Of a DNA stretch of 64,000 bases, positions 33,106 to 43,074 are shown piece after piece. Below the pieces are notes generated by a model. It did no database searches. It was not told the origin of the DNA and worked only from the letters and a program-made list of their open reading frames with translations. Position 1 is the first letter of the stretch; each line of letters starts with the position of its first letter. A program made the position numbers and the translations under genes. This DNA is from Cupriavidus phytohabitans (lineage in GTDB: Bacteria; Pseudomonadota; Gammaproteobacteria; Burkholderiales; Burkholderiaceae), in NCBI RefSeq assembly GCF_000426345.1, contig NZ_AUFE01000014.1, positions 1 through 64,000 on the forward strand, written 5' to 3'.

Positions 33106-36100
33106 ATGACTGCCTCTGACCCGACGAGTTCCGCCGCTGGCGATGCCTCAGACCAACATGGCGCGGGCGCCACACCGGTACCAGCCGATTTGGCGGATCC
33201 GGCGGCGGCGCTTGGCCCTGGCGAGGGCCCCGGCACCATGACCGCCGGCGCCTTTGCCGTCACCGCGGCGCAGTCATTGCCGCAGGGTCTGCAGGCGGCC
33301 GATTGCGGCGGCCACGTATTGTACTCGGCGGCGTATTCGCACTACGCGCGGCGGGTGCTGCAGGCGCGCCCCGAACTTCCCGCGGTGATCGCGGCGGCGG
33401 CCGGACAACCGCTGACGCGCGCGTGGATGGAGGCGCGGCTGCAGGCGCTGCACGAACCCTCGGCCGATGCCGAGGAAGCCACCAAGCGCACCTTGCGCCG
33501 GCTGCGCGCCGAGGTCATGTGCGCGGTGATCGAGCGCGACCTGCGCGGCCTGGCCGCGCTGGGCGAAATCACCGGCGCCATGACCGACCTGGCCGAACTG
33601 GCGATCCAGCATGGCCTGGCGGTGCTCGGGGCTGATCTCGCCGCTACCTTCGGCCGCCCGGTCGGAGAGCAAAGCGGCGAGGTGCAGGAGCTGGTGGTGG
33701 TCGGCATGGGCAAGCTCGGCGGGCGCGAGCTGAACGTCTCGTCCGACATCGACCTGATCTTCCTGTATGAGGAAGACGGCGACACGAAGGGCGGCACGCG
33801 CAGCCTGTCCAACCACGAGTATTTCATCCGCCTCGGCCGCCGCCTGATCAACCTGCTTGCCGAAGTGACCGCCGACGGGTACGTGTTCCGCGTCGACATG
33901 CGGCTGCGGCCCAATGGCGATGCCGGTCCGCTGGCGTGCAGCCTCGGCATGCTGGAGGAATACCTGGTGGTGCAGGGGCGCGAGTGGGAGCGCTATGCCT
34001 GGATCAAGGGCCGCGTGGTGTCGGCGCTCGACACGCCGCACGCGCAGCGCACCGCCGGCCTGCTGGCGCGCCTGACCACGCCGTTCGTGTTCCGACGCTA
34101 CCTGGACTACGGCGTGATCGCGGCGATCCGCTCGCTGCATGCGCAGATCCGCAGCGAGGCCGCCAAGCGAAGCGGCGGGCTGGCGGGCCATGGTGTCAAC
34201 CAGCGCTCCTTCAATATCAAGCTTGGCCGCGGCGGTATCCGCGAGATCGAATTCATGGCGCAGGTGTTCCAGCTGATCCGCGGCGGCCAGGATCCCGCGC
34301 TGCGCGTGCGGCCCACGCTGGAAGTGCTGGGGGTGGCGGTCGAGCGCGGCCTGCTGCCTTCCGGCCAGGCCGGACAATTGGGCGACGCCTACCGCTTCCT
34401 GCGCCAGCTGGAGCACCGCCTGCAGTACCGCGACGACGCCCAGACCCATCACCTGCCGACCTCGGAAGACGAGCAGCTGGCGGTGGCGCGGATGATGGGC
34501 TGCGCCAGCTGGAACGAGCTGCTGGCGCGCCTGGCGGCGCTGCAGGAGCCGGTGGCGCAGCAGTTCGAGGCCACCTTCTCCGATCCCGACGCCGCGCCCT
34601 GCGAAGCGCTGTGGCCCGACATCGTGCTCGACGACAACGCCGCGCGCGCGCAGGACAACCCGCAGCAGGACGGCGCCGAGCCGGCACAGGCCGAGCGAGG
34701 CGCGCAGGCAGGGTGCGACGACGATGCCACGCCATGCCGGCGCCTGCAGGCAGCCGGCTTCACCGACTGCACCGGCCTGATCGACCGGCTGCGCGCGACC
34801 GCGTCGTCGCTGCGCTACCGCGCGCTGTCCGAATCCAGCCGCGCCCGCTTCGACCAGCTGGTGAACCGCGCGCTCGACCTGGCCGCGCGCCAGGACGACG
34901 CCGACAGCACCATCGCGCGCTTTATCGACTTCCTCGAGGCCATCAGCCGACGTGCCTCTTACCTGTCGCTGCTGTCCGAGTATCCGCAGGCGATGGACCG
35001 CGTCGCGCAGACGCTGCACGCCTCGCGCTGGGCCGCGGCCTACCTGACGCGCCACCCGCAGTTGCTGGATGAACTGCTCGACAGCGATGCGCTGGCCGGC
35101 GCGCCCGACTGGCCCGCGTTCCGCAAGCGCCTGCACGAGCGGCTGCTGGCTGCCGAAGGGCAGGTCGAGCACCAGATGGATATCCTGCGCCGCGAGCACC
35201 ATGCCGAGACCTTCCGCGTACTGCTGCAGGACCTGCACGGCATGCTGACGGTGGAGCAGGTGGCCGACCGCCTGTCGGACCTGGCCGACGCCATGCTCGA
35301 TGCCACGCTGCAGACGGTGTGGCGCCAGCTCGCCACGCGCCATCGCGACACGCCGCGCTTCGCGGTGATCGCCTACGGCCGGCTCGGCGGCAAGGAACTG
35401 GGTTATGCCTCGGACCTCGACATCATCTTCCTGTATGACGACGAGCACGAGCGCGCGCCCGATGTCTACGCCGCCTTCGCGCGCCGGCTGATCACCTGGC
35501 TCACCAGCCATACCGCGGCCGGCGCGCTGTTCGACGTCGATACGCGGCTGCGTCCCAACGGCGCCGCCGGCCTGCTGGTCACCAGCTTTGACGCCTTCCG
35601 CCGCTACCAGCTGCGCGAGGGCGACAACACCGCATGGGTCTGGGAACACCAGGCGCTTACGCGCGCGCGTTTCTGTGCCGGCGATGCAGCCATCGGCGAT
35701 CGCTTCGAGGCGCTGCGCGACGAGGTGCTGCGCCAGGACCGCGATGCCGCGGTGCTGCGCGACGAGATCGTGCAGATGCGCCGCAAGGTGGCCGAGGGCC
35801 ATCCCAATCCCAGCAGCCTGTTCGACCTCAAGCACGACCGTGGCGGCATGGTCGACATCGAGTTCACGGTGCAGTACCTGGTGCTGCTGCACAGCCGCGC
35901 GCATCCGCAACTGACGCGTAATGCGGGCAATATCGCGCTGCTGCGCGAAGCCGGCGAAATCGGGCTGATCGATGCGGCGCTGGCGGTGGCGGTGGGCGAC
36001 GCCTACCGGCTGTTCCGTGCGCGCCAGCACCAGCTGCGGCTCGACGGCCAGGCGCAGGCGCGCGTGACGGCGGAATCGGTTGCCGAGCAGACCGCGCAGG

Positions 36101-36138
36101 TGCGCACGCTGTGGCAGGCCGTATTCGGTGAGGACTGA
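33106..36138 (+). CDS. glnE: Bifunctional glutamine synthetase adenylyltransferase/deadenylase
   Basis: A 1010-residue cytoplasmic enzyme that adenylylates (inactivates) and deadenylylates glutamine synthetase in answer to PII and glutamine. It has two nucleotidyltransferase domains: the N-terminal deadenylase core VVGMGKLGGRELNVSSDIDL (about residue 198) and the C-terminal adenylylase core VIAYGRLGGKELGYASDLDI (about residue 756), with GHGVNQRSFNIKLGRGGIRE and FDLKHDRGGMVDIEF after each. The start at 33106 is uncertain; one at 33238 would give about 966 residues, closer to the usual 940-950. The stop overlaps the rhombosortase start. Confidence 0.95.
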   Translation: MTASDPTSSAAGDASDQHGAGATPVPADLADPAAALGPGEGPGTMTAGAFAVTAAQSLPQGLQAADCGGHVLYSAAYSHYARRVLQARPELPAVIAAAAGQPLTRAWMEARLQALHEPSADAEEATKRTLRRLRAEVMCAVIERDLRGLAALGEITGAMTDLAELAIQHGLAVLGADLAATFGRPVGEQSGEVQELVVVGMGKLGGRELNVSSDIDLIFLYEEDGDTKGGTRSLSNHEYFIRLGRRLINLLAEVTADGYVFRVDMRLRPNGDAGPLACSLGMLEEYLVVQGREWERYAWIKGRVVSALDTPHAQRTAGLLARLTTPFVFRRYLDYGVIAAIRSLHAQIRSEAAKRSGGLAGHGVNQRSFNIKLGRGGIREIEFMAQVFQLIRGGQDPALRVRPTLEVLGVAVERGLLPSGQAGQLGDAYRFLRQLEHRLQYRDDAQTHHLPTSEDEQLAVARMMGCASWNELLARLAALQEPVAQQFEATFSDPDAAPCEALWPDIVLDDNAARAQDNPQQDGAEPAQAERGAQAGCDDDATPCRRLQAAGFTDCTGLIDRLRATASSLRYRALSESSRARFDQLVNRALDLAARQDDADSTIARFIDFLEAISRRASYLSLLSEYPQAMDRVAQTLHASRWAAAYLTRHPQLLDELLDSDALAGAPDWPAFRKRLHERLLAAEGQVEHQMDILRREHHAETFRVLLQDLHGMLTVEQVADRLSDLADAMLDATLQTVWRQLATRHRDTPRFAVIAYGRLGGKELGYASDLDIIFLYDDEHERAPDVYAAFARRLITWLTSHTAAGALFDVDTRLRPNGAAGLLVTSFDAFRRYQLREGDNTAWVWEHQALTRARFCAGDAAIGDRFEALRDEVLRQDRDAAVLRDEIVQMRRKVAEGHPNPSSLFDLKHDRGGMVDIEFTVQYLVLLHSRAHPQLTRNAGNIALLREAGEIGLIDAALAVAVGDAYRLFRARQHQLRLDGQAQARVTAESVAEQTAQVRTLWQAVFGED

Positions 36139-36772
36139 GGCCGCGGTGGCCCCGAGCCGTCCCGCCGGGGCCTCGTGGCCGGGGCTGCTGGCGGCGATCA
36201 CGCTGGTCTGGGCGCTGTCGGCCTGCTTCACCTTCCTGCCGTGGTGGCACGCGCACGGCCTCTACCTGCGCGATGCGGTGCGGCTCGACGGCCAGTGGTG
36301 GCGGCTGGCCACCGCCATGTGGGTGCACCTGGACGCGAGGCACTGGCTGGCCAACGCACTTGCGGCCGCGGGCCTGCTGGCGCTGGCCGGACGCTCCGCG
36401 CGGGCGCGCGCCATGCTGCTGGTGCTGGTGGCTTGCGGCCTTGCGGTGCAGGCCGCGCTGCTGCGCGTGCCAGCGGTCGGCTGGTATGGCGGCTTGTCCG
36501 GTGCCTTGCACGGGCTGGCGCTATGGGGCGGGCTCAGCCTGTTGCGCGCGCCCGGGTTGTCGCGCGTGCTCGGCGTGCTGCTGTGCCTGGGTGTGCTGGT
36601 CAAGGTGTGGCTGGAACAATCCTGGCTGGCGCCGGTTATCCTTGATCCGTCCTGGGGCTTCGGCGTGGTGCGCGCCGCGCACGCAGCCGGCGCGGTGGCC
36701 GGGCTGCTGTGCTGGGTGGCGCAGGAGTGGTGGCTGGCACGGCGGCCGCTGCGCAGCGCCGACGGCGGCTGA
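36128..36772 (+). CDS. Rhombosortase (rhomboid-type intramembrane protease for GlyGly-CTERM proteins)
   Basis: A 214-residue membrane protein with about six hydrophobic helices. The catalytic serine is in GGLSGALHG and the catalytic His in RAAHAAGAVAGLL; an N-terminal-side Asn/His motif is in MWVHLDARHWLANALA. The short, simple form fits rhombosortase (TIGR03902) rather than a full GlpG. Rhombosortases cleave C-terminal GlyGly-CTERM tails. The protease gene that ends 24 bp away on the other strand carries exactly such a tail. The start is probably the GTG at 36128, overlapping the end of glnE; another GTG lies at 36146. Confidence 0.85.
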   Translation: MRTEAAVAPSRPAGASWPGLLAAITLVWALSACFTFLPWWHAHGLYLRDAVRLDGQWWRLATAMWVHLDARHWLANALAAAGLLALAGRSARARAMLLVLVACGLAVQAALLRVPAVGWYGGLSGALHGLALWGGLSLLRAPGLSRVLGVLLCLGVLVKVWLEQSWLAPVILDPSWGFGVVRAAHAAGAVAGLLCWVAQEWWLARRPLRSADGG

Positions 36773-36796
36773 GCCGCGTCCGCGGCGCGACAGGCG

Positions 36797-38440
36797 TCAC
36801 GCGCGCCGGCGCAGCGCGAAGCCGAACAAGCCCGTGCAGGCCAGCACGAGCGCGAGCCAGCGTGGCACCGCGCCGCCACCGCCGGACGGTGCCGGCGCGG
36901 CCGCCGGCGGGGCCGACACTGCCGCGGCCAGCGCGTTGTCGGCATCCAGCAGGCCGGCGCCGCACACGCCTGGATTGGTGGTGCAGAAGGTGCCGGATGG
37001 ATGCGGCCGCGCCGAGGACTTCAGTGCCGCGGTCACCTGCGCCGGCGACAGCGAGCCGTTCAGCGCAAACATCATCGCGACCACGCCCGACACCATCGGC
37101 GCCGCGAAGCTGGTGCCCTGCGACGACGCTACCGTGTATGCGCCGAGCGACGTTTCACCATTGTTGCCGAGCGTGCGGATCACCGACAGCGTCGACGTGC
37201 ATGCACCGTCCTGTACGCGCGAGTTGCCGCAGCCGCCGCCCGGCGCGCTGATCGCCACCTGCGGGCCGACATTGGCATAGGTCGCGTTCTCTCCGTCGTT
37301 GGCATGGGCCGTAACCGCGATCACGCCGCTGCAGTCGGCCGGCGCCTCGACCGCGCTGCGGTTGTTGCCCGCCGCCGCCACCACCACCACGCCGCGCGCG
37401 TTCAGGTCGTTGACCGCCTGCTGCTCGATGCTGCTGCACTTGCCGCCGCCGAGGCTGATATTGACCACGCGCGCCGGCGTGGGATTTGCCGGCACATCAG
37501 GCACCGGCAGGCCGCCGGCCCAGCGCATGCCATCGACGGTATCGGACAGCAGCGCACCGCACCGCCCCGAAACCCGCACCGGCAGGATGCGCGTGCTCCA
37601 GTCCACCGCGGCGATGCCTTCGCCGTTGTTGGTGATCGCGCCCATCACGCTTGCCACACGCGTGCCGTGCCAGCTGTTGGTGGTGGCTTCAGTGGTCGGC
37701 GAGGAACTGCCCGGGCAGGTGAAGCCGACCGGGACATTGTCGCCAGAGTCGGTGGCGTCGCCGTCGCGCCCATCGTTGTCGTTGGAGACGGTGGTGGTGC
37801 TGATGAAGTCATAGCCCGGCAGCAGCCGCGCGGCCAGGTCGGGATGGGGCAGCGTGCCGGTATCGACCACCGCGATCACGATGCCGCTGCTGCCGCGCGT
37901 GCGGTCCCAGGCGCGCGGCAGGTTGACGCCGCCGACTGTGGTGCCGGTGCCCATCAGGTACGGCTGGTTGGCGCGGAATTCCGGGTCGTTGGGCAGGGTG
38001 TCATGCAGCCGCAGCCAGCGGTCCGGCACGGCGTCGGCCACGCGCGGATCCTGGCGCAGGCGCGCGGCGGCGGCTTCCGGATCCGTGGCGAGTTCGTCCG
38101 GCACCTGCAGCAGGTCCATGTTGCCGCCCATGGGCCGGCGCAGCGTGGCGGCGATGCCGGTGCCCTCGCGCAACTGCTGCAGCCGGCTTGCTGCCTGCGC
38201 TGGCTCGGTCGACGCGGCCGGTGCCTTGCTGGCGGCGTCAGGCATGACGATGGAGGCCGTGCCATCGCGCCAGCGCACGATGATCTGGCCGGTGTATGTG
38301 GATGCCGCGGTGGAGGCGCTGGCCGCGAATGCCGCGTTGGTCGGTGCCGCAGCGCACATGGCGGCGATGGCGATCACGGATGCCCGCCATCGATAAACCG
38401 GGATGCAGCGACGGAAGACAGACTGCGCGGGATGCGGCAT
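36797..38440 (-). CDS. Subtilisin-like (S8) serine protease with GlyGly-CTERM tail
   Basis: A 547-residue exported protease. Signal peptide at the start (ASVIAIAAMCAAAPTNAAFA), then a prosegment of about 110 residues (IIVRWRDGTAS ... LRQDPRVADAVPDRWLR). The catalytic triad is Asp in VVDTGTLPHPDL, His in NSWHGTRVASV and Ser in SSQGTSFAAPMVSG; the oxyanion Asn is in AAAGNNRS. Cysteine pairs in the catalytic domain fit an extracellular enzyme. The C-terminus SGGGGAVPRWLALVLACTG followed by a short helix and RRRA is a GlyGly-CTERM sorting signal, read by the neighbouring rhombosortase. The start at 38440 has GGAGGAA before it. A prosegment-like lipoprotein gene precedes it. Confidence 0.93.
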   Translation of the reverse strand: MPHPAQSVFRRCIPVYRWRASVIAIAAMCAAAPTNAAFAASASTAASTYTGQIIVRWRDGTASIVMPDAASKAPAASTEPAQAASRLQQLREGTGIAATLRRPMGGNMDLLQVPDELATDPEAAAARLRQDPRVADAVPDRWLRLHDTLPNDPEFRANQPYLMGTGTTVGGVNLPRAWDRTRGSSGIVIAVVDTGTLPHPDLAARLLPGYDFISTTTVSNDNDGRDGDATDSGDNVPVGFTCPGSSSPTTEATTNSWHGTRVASVMGAITNNGEGIAAVDWSTRILPVRVSGRCGALLSDTVDGMRWAGGLPVPDVPANPTPARVVNISLGGGKCSSIEQQAVNDLNARGVVVVAAAGNNRSAVEAPADCSGVIAVTAHANDGENATYANVGPQVAISAPGGGCGNSRVQDGACTSTLSVIRTLGNNGETSLGAYTVASSQGTSFAAPMVSGVVAMMFALNGSLSPAQVTAALKSSARPHPSGTFCTTNPGVCGAGLLDADNALAAAVSAPPAAAPAPSGGGGAVPRWLALVLACTGLFGFALRRRA

Positions 38441-38575
38441 GTATTCCTCCAGGTGCACTCTGCGAGGCATGGGCCGCGCAAGGGGGTGTTATGTAGGGAA
38501 TACGATCCGCCGCGGTTGCGCAAGGCCTACCGAAGGTCTAGAACCCGCCGCTTGCGGACAAGGCGGGGCGCCGGC

Positions 38576-39019
38576 TCAGCTCTTGGGCATGTCCCTGCTG
38601 GTCGGCATGGTGCGGTTGGGCTGGATCAGCCGGTCCGGTTCGGCGGTCTCGATGCGCGGGGTTGCGCGCAGCGTATCGACCGCCTGGTCGAGCGTGGTGC
38701 CGGGCGCGGCGGAGATCGCCGTGACCAGCCAGACTCCACCCGACATGGGGCGCTTGACCACGTAGCGGATCGGACCCTTGATCCCGGCGAGCAGCTTGCC
38801 GGCATCCTCGGACATGTCGACCGCGGGCGGCTTGAACTTGACCATGATGTCGCCGAGCGCGCGGTCGTCAGTGATGCTGCCGGGCGGCGGGGCAGAGGCC
38901 CCGGACTGCGCCTGGCAAGCGGACAGTGCCAGCAGTGCTGCCGTGGCCGCGGTGGCCAGGGCCAGTACGGCGCGCAAGGGGCGGTGGCGGCGGCCTGCCG
39001 GCGGCGCGTGGCGGGTCAT
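38576..39019 (-). CDS. Lipoprotein resembling a free-standing S8 protease prosegment
   Basis: A 147-residue protein: basic n-region, hydrophobic core and lipobox LLALSACQAQ, so probably a membrane-anchored lipoprotein. The mature part has the fold pattern of a subtilase prosegment/I9 inhibitor. It also resembles the prosegment of the protease encoded downstream: GDIMVKFKP against GQIIVRWRD, KRPMSGGVWL against RRPMGGNMDL, and LRATPRIETAEPDRLIQ against LRQDPRVADAVPDRWLR. It may therefore chaperone or inhibit that protease in trans. AGGAG lies 9 nt before the start. The protease start is 135 bp downstream on the same strand; recN ends 67 bp upstream. Confidence 0.8.
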   Translation of the reverse strand: MTRHAPPAGRRHRPLRAVLALATAATAALLALSACQAQSGASAPPPGSITDDRALGDIMVKFKPPAVDMSEDAGKLLAGIKGPIRYVVKRPMSGGVWLVTAISAAPGTTLDQAVDTLRATPRIETAEPDRLIQPNRTMPTSRDMPKS

Positions 39020-39086
39020 GGTGGGACTCCTGTGAAAGTTGGTTCGGTAGGCCGATGCGGGCGCGACGTGCGAGGCGCGGGAGGCG

Positions 39087-40835
39087 TCAGCCGGCGGCGC
39101 GGCGGCCGCGCCGGCTTTCCTTTGCCGTGCCGCGCACCGCGGCGCCGGCCTGGGCTTCGGCGCCTTGCGCCAGCATCTCTTCGGCATGCTGCAACGTGGT
39201 CGCGGTGACGGTGGCGCCGCCCAGCATGCGCGCGGTCTCGACCACGCGCCCGGCCGGGTCGAGCATGCGGATGCGCGAACGCGTGACCGAGCCATCGCCG
39301 CCATCGGTGGTTTCCTTGCTGACGAGCAGGTGCGTGCCGGCCTGCGCGGCGACCTGCGGCAAGTGGGTCACGCACAGCACCTGGCGCGCGCGGCCCAGTT
39401 CCTGCAAGCGCCGGCCGACCACTTCGGCGACGGCGCCGCCGATGCCGGTGTCGACTTCGTCGAAGATCAGCGTCGGCGTGGGCGAGGCCTCGCTGGTGAT
39501 CACGGAGATCGCCAGGCTGATGCGCGCCAGCTCGCCGCCGGAGGCGACGCGCGCCAGCGGCCGCGCGCTGACGCCGGCATGGCCGGCCACCAGGAACTCG
39601 ACCTGCTCCAGGCCGTAGCTCTGGCCTTCTTCCAGCGTGTTCAGCGCGGCGACGAAGCTGCCGCCCGCCATCGACAGGCCCTGCATGGCGTCGGTGACCG
39701 CGGCCGACAGCGCCTGCGCCGCCTGCGAGCGCGCATGGCTGAGGTGTTGCGCCAGCGTCAGGTAGGCGGCCTTGGCAGCGGCTTCGCGCGCCATCACCTT
39801 GTTCAGGTCCTGCGCGGCCTGCAGGTCGTCGAGCTGCTGGCGGCGCGCCAGCAGCTCATCGGGCAGCTGCTCGGGAGGCAGGCGGTACTTGCGCGCGGTG
39901 GCGTGCAGCGCCTGCATGCGTTCCTCGACGGCCTGCAGCCGTTCCGGATCCAGTTCGAGCCGGTCGACGTAGCGGGTCAGCGAGTGCGCGGCTTCCTCGG
40001 CCTGCACCTGGGCCGGCTCGAGCGCGGCCAGCACGTCGCGCAGCGCCGGGTCGACGTCGGCCAGCTGCTGCAGCCGGTGCACGATCGTGTTCAGCGCCGA
40101 CAGTACCGAGCCGTCGGCCTCGGACAGCGCGTCCAGCGCCGCGCGGCTGCCGTCGATCAGCCCGGCGGCGTGCGACAGGCGGTTGTACTCGGCCTGGATC
40201 TCTTCCCATTCGCCAGGCTGCGGGTTGAGCTTGTCGAGCTCGCCCACCTGCCACTCCAGCCGCTCCCGTTCGAGCTGCATCTCGCGCGACTGGTGCTCGA
40301 CGGCCTCGCGCTGGCGCACGCAGGCGCGCCACGCGCGCCAGGCCTCGGCCACCGCGCCGGCCTGCTGGGTCAGCCCGGCGTGGGCGTCGAACAGCAGGCG
40401 CTGCGCATCCGGGCGCAGCAGCAACTGGTGTGCGTGCTGCCCGTGGATGTCGACCAGCTGGTCGCCCACTTCGCGCAACTGCGCCAGCGTGGCAGCGGCG
40501 CCGTTGATAAAGGCCTTGCTGCGGCCGCCGGCATCGACCGTGCGGCGCAGCAGCACCGAGCCGGCGCCGTCATCGTCCTCGGCGTTGAGTTCGCGCTCGG
40601 CCAGCCAGGCGTCCAGCGCCGGGTGGGTCGAGAAGGTGGCGCTGATGCTGGCGCGCGCGGCGCCTTCGCGTACGATGCCGGCGTCAGCACGCTCGCCCAG
40701 CACCAGGGCCAGGGCGTCGATCAGGATCGACTTGCCGGCGCCGGTCTCGCCGGTAAAGACGGTGAAGCCGGAGGTGAAATCCAGGTCGAGCGTGTCGACG
40801 ATGACGAAATCACGGATGGACAGGCTGCGCAGCAT
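39087..40835 (-). CDS. recN: DNA repair protein RecN
   Basis: A 582-residue SMC-like ATPase that acts early in double-strand break repair. Walker A is FTGETGAGKSILIDAL, followed by long helical (coiled-coil) arms from about residues 160 to 390, then the signature ASGGELARISLAI and Walker B TLIFDEVDTGIGG. The C-terminal VLCVTHLPQVAAQAGTHL is conserved. Length is slightly above the E. coli protein (553) because of a basic tail. nadK lies 77 bp upstream on the same strand. I did not find a LexA-type box upstream. Confidence 0.95.
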   Translation of the reverse strand: MLRSLSIRDFVIVDTLDLDFTSGFTVFTGETGAGKSILIDALALVLGERADAGIVREGAARASISATFSTHPALDAWLAERELNAEDDDGAGSVLLRRTVDAGGRSKAFINGAAATLAQLREVGDQLVDIHGQHAHQLLLRPDAQRLLFDAHAGLTQQAGAVAEAWRAWRACVRQREAVEHQSREMQLERERLEWQVGELDKLNPQPGEWEEIQAEYNRLSHAAGLIDGSRAALDALSEADGSVLSALNTIVHRLQQLADVDPALRDVLAALEPAQVQAEEAAHSLTRYVDRLELDPERLQAVEERMQALHATARKYRLPPEQLPDELLARRQQLDDLQAAQDLNKVMAREAAAKAAYLTLAQHLSHARSQAAQALSAAVTDAMQGLSMAGGSFVAALNTLEEGQSYGLEQVEFLVAGHAGVSARPLARVASGGELARISLAISVITSEASPTPTLIFDEVDTGIGGAVAEVVGRRLQELGRARQVLCVTHLPQVAAQAGTHLLVSKETTDGGDGSVTRSRIRMLDPAGRVVETARMLGGATVTATTLQHAEEMLAQGAEAQAGAAVRGTAKESRRGRRAAG

Positions 40836-40912
40836 CGTGGCGGGAAGTAGGATCGGTCCGGAAGGGCGGGCTGGCGTCGGATGGGGTGGCTAGCTCGGGC
40901 TCTGGGGGCGGC

Positions 40913-41830
40913 TCAGAGGCGGTTGTCTTCGGACGGGTACTCGTGCCAGTGCAGCTTCTTGCGCAGCGTGGCGTAGTAGTTGTAGCCCACCGGGTGCAGC
41001 AGGTTGATGCTCTTCTCCGAGCGCCGCACCACGATGCGGTCGCCGGGCAGCAGAGACGTCAGCGACTGCATGTCGAAGTTGACGCTGGCGTCGCGCGCGC
41101 TGGCGACCTCGATGGTGACCTCGGCATCGTGCGGCAGCACGATAGGCCGGTTCGACAGCGCGTGCGGGGCGATCGGCACCAGCACCACGCCCGACAGCGT
41201 CGGATGCAGGATCGGGCCGCCGGCGGACAGCGCGTAGGCGGTCGAGCCGGTCGCGGTCGACACGATCAGGCCGTCCGAACGCTGGTTGTACATAAAGTAG
41301 CCGTCCACGGACACCGCCAGCTCGACCATGCCGGAAATGCCCGAGCGGTTCACCACCACGTCGTTCAGCGCCAGCGCGGAAAAAATGACGCTGTCGTCGC
41401 GTACCACGCGCGACTCGAGCAGCAGCCGGTTCTCGGCCTCGTAGCGGCCGTCGAGCATGTCGGGCAGCACCGTGTGCACTTCTTCCAGCGCGATGTCGGT
41501 CATGAAGCCGAGCCGCCCGTGGTTGACCCCGATCAGCGGCACGTCGTGGCCCGCCAGCTGGCGGGCGATGCCCAGCAGTGTGCCGTCGCCGCCCAGCACC
41601 ACCGCCACGTCGGCGTGCTGGCCGATTTCCTCGGCCGACAGGGCAGGGTAGGCGGTCAGCCCGGTGGCCAGCGCGGTCTCGCGCTCGAACACCACATCCT
41701 GGCCGTTGCGCAGGATATAAGAGGCGATTTCCTCCAGCGGTCCTTCGATGCCGGCAGTCGAGTAGCGGCCCACCAGGGCGACGGTGTTGAACGAAGTGCG
41801 CAAGGCGCTGGCTCTCTGGGGCGCGGACAT
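40913..41830 (-). CDS. nadK: NAD kinase
   Basis: A 305-residue cytoplasmic enzyme making NADP from NAD and ATP (or polyphosphate). The GGDGT motif appears in [27 protein letters not shown] and the second NAD-binding block [20 protein letters not shown] follow, with [13 protein letters not shown] near the end. The start at 41830 (MSAPQRAS) matches the usual N-terminus; the frame is open farther upstream into the hrcA promoter. It is divergent from hrcA with about 100 bp between them, and probably co-transcribed with recN. The divergent nadK-recN and hrcA arrangement is a standard betaproteobacterial one. Confidence 0.95.
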   Translation of the reverse strand: MSAPQRASALRTSFNTVALVGRYSTAGIEGPLEEIASYILRNGQDVVFERETALATGLTAYPALSAEEIGQHADVAVVLGGDGTLLGIARQLAGHDVPLIGVNHGRLGFMTDIALEEVHTVLPDMLDGRYEAENRLLLESRVVRDDSVIFSALALNDVVVNRSGISGMVELAVSVDGYFMYNQRSDGLIVSTATGSTAYALSAGGPILHPTLSGVVLVPIAPHALSNRPIVLPHDAEVTIEVASARDASVNFDMQSLTSLLPGDRIVVRRSEKSINLLHPVGYNYYATLRKKLHWHEYPSEDNRL

Positions 41831-41933
41831 GCCGGGATTAGACCATACCGCCGCTGACGTTGCCAGCAGGCGGCGCCGCCGCAACCCAGGCGGAGCGCCA
41901 GAAGGTCTAAAACTTGCGTAAAATCGGGACATC

Positions 41934-42971
41934 ATGGATGAACGTTCCAAAACGCTGCTCAAGACCCTGATCGAGCGCTACATCGCCGAAGGCCAGCCGG
42001 TCGGGTCCCGCACCCTGTCGAAGTACTCGGGGCTGGACCTGTCGCCCGCGACCATCCGCAATGTGATGTCCGACCTGGAAGAAATGGGCTTTATCGCCAG
42101 CCCGCACACGTCGGCCGGCCGCATCCCGACGCCGCGCGGGTACCGGCTGTTCGTCGATTCCATGCTGACGGCCAAGCCGCTGGAGCACAACGCCGACCTG
42201 GCCGAGCTGACCGGCCAGATCCAGGGCCAGCTTGGCGCCCAGCAGCTGGGGCCGCAGCGCATGATCACGACGGCGGCACGCACGCTGTCCAACCTGTCGC
42301 ACTTCGCCGGCGTCGTGATGACGCCCCGGCGCGCGCAGGCGTTCCGGCAGATCGAATTCATGCGCCTGTCCGACAAGCGGATCCTGCTGATCATTGTCAG
42401 TCCCGAGGGCGATGTGCAGAACCGGATCATCCAGACCGAGCTGTCATACACCCCGGCCCAGCTGATCGAGGCGGCCAACTACTTCAACTCGCACTACGCC
42501 GGCATGAGCTTCGACACCGTGCGCGGCCACCTGCGCCTCGAGCTGCAGGACCTGCGCCGCGACATGTCGCAGCTGATGCAGGCTGCGGTCGAGGCCGGCA
42601 GCGTGGCCGAGGACGAGGAAGACGACCACGTCTATATCAGCGGCGAGCGCAAGCTGCTGGAAGTGGAAGACCTGTCTTCCAGCATGGACAAGCTGCGCCG
42701 TCTGTTCGACGTGTTCGAGCACAAGACCAGCCTGCTGCAGCTGCTCGACGTCTCCAGCCACGCGCAGGGCGTGCAGATCTTCATCGGCGGCGAAAGCCAG
42801 CTGGTGCCGCTGGAAGACATGGCGGTCATCACCGCGCCGTATGAGGTCGACGGGCAGATCGTCGGCACCCTCGGCGTGATCGGCCCGACACGCATGGCAT
42901 ATGAGCGCGTGATCCCGATCGTCGACATCACCGCGCGGCTGCTGTCCAGCGCACTGAGCCAGAACCAGTGA
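41934..42971 (+). CDS. hrcA: Heat-inducible transcription repressor HrcA
   Basis: A 345-residue repressor of groE/dnaK-type heat shock genes that binds the CIRCE element and is folded by GroEL. The N-terminal winged helix is [20 protein letters not shown] ... [18 protein letters not shown] ... [18 protein letters not shown]. The C-terminal [20 protein letters not shown] and [20 protein letters not shown] block are conserved. No CIRCE (TTAGCACTC-N9-GAGTGCTAA) was seen in this window, so the targets lie elsewhere. Confidence 0.95.
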   Translation: MDERSKTLLKTLIERYIAEGQPVGSRTLSKYSGLDLSPATIRNVMSDLEEMGFIASPHTSAGRIPTPRGYRLFVDSMLTAKPLEHNADLAELTGQIQGQLGAQQLGPQRMITTAARTLSNLSHFAGVVMTPRRAQAFRQIEFMRLSDKRILLIIVSPEGDVQNRIIQTELSYTPAQLIEAANYFNSHYAGMSFDTVRGHLRLELQDLRRDMSQLMQAAVEAGSVAEDEEDDHVYISGERKLLEVEDLSSSMDKLRRLFDVFEHKTSLLQLLDVSSHAQGVQIFIGGESQLVPLEDMAVITAPYEVDGQIVGTLGVIGPTRMAYERVIPIVDITARLLSSALSQNQ

Positions 42972-43074
42972 CGCGGCTGGCCGGTCTGACAAGCTGCCCC
43001 ATTCCTACCGAGCGCCGCCAGCGCCGGCGCGCCGCCATGGCGCGCTCCCGGCAGTGCCCCAACCCGGAAGCGAC

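Noticed and set aside
33274..36231. A 985-codon open frame opposite glnE
   Set aside because: glnE motifs are unmistakable on the other strand; the antisense translation has no recognisable sequence and no ribosome site.
40836..40912. LexA/SOS box for recN
   Set aside because: No CTGT-N8-ACAG-like sequence found upstream of recN or in the tyrB/uvrB gap.
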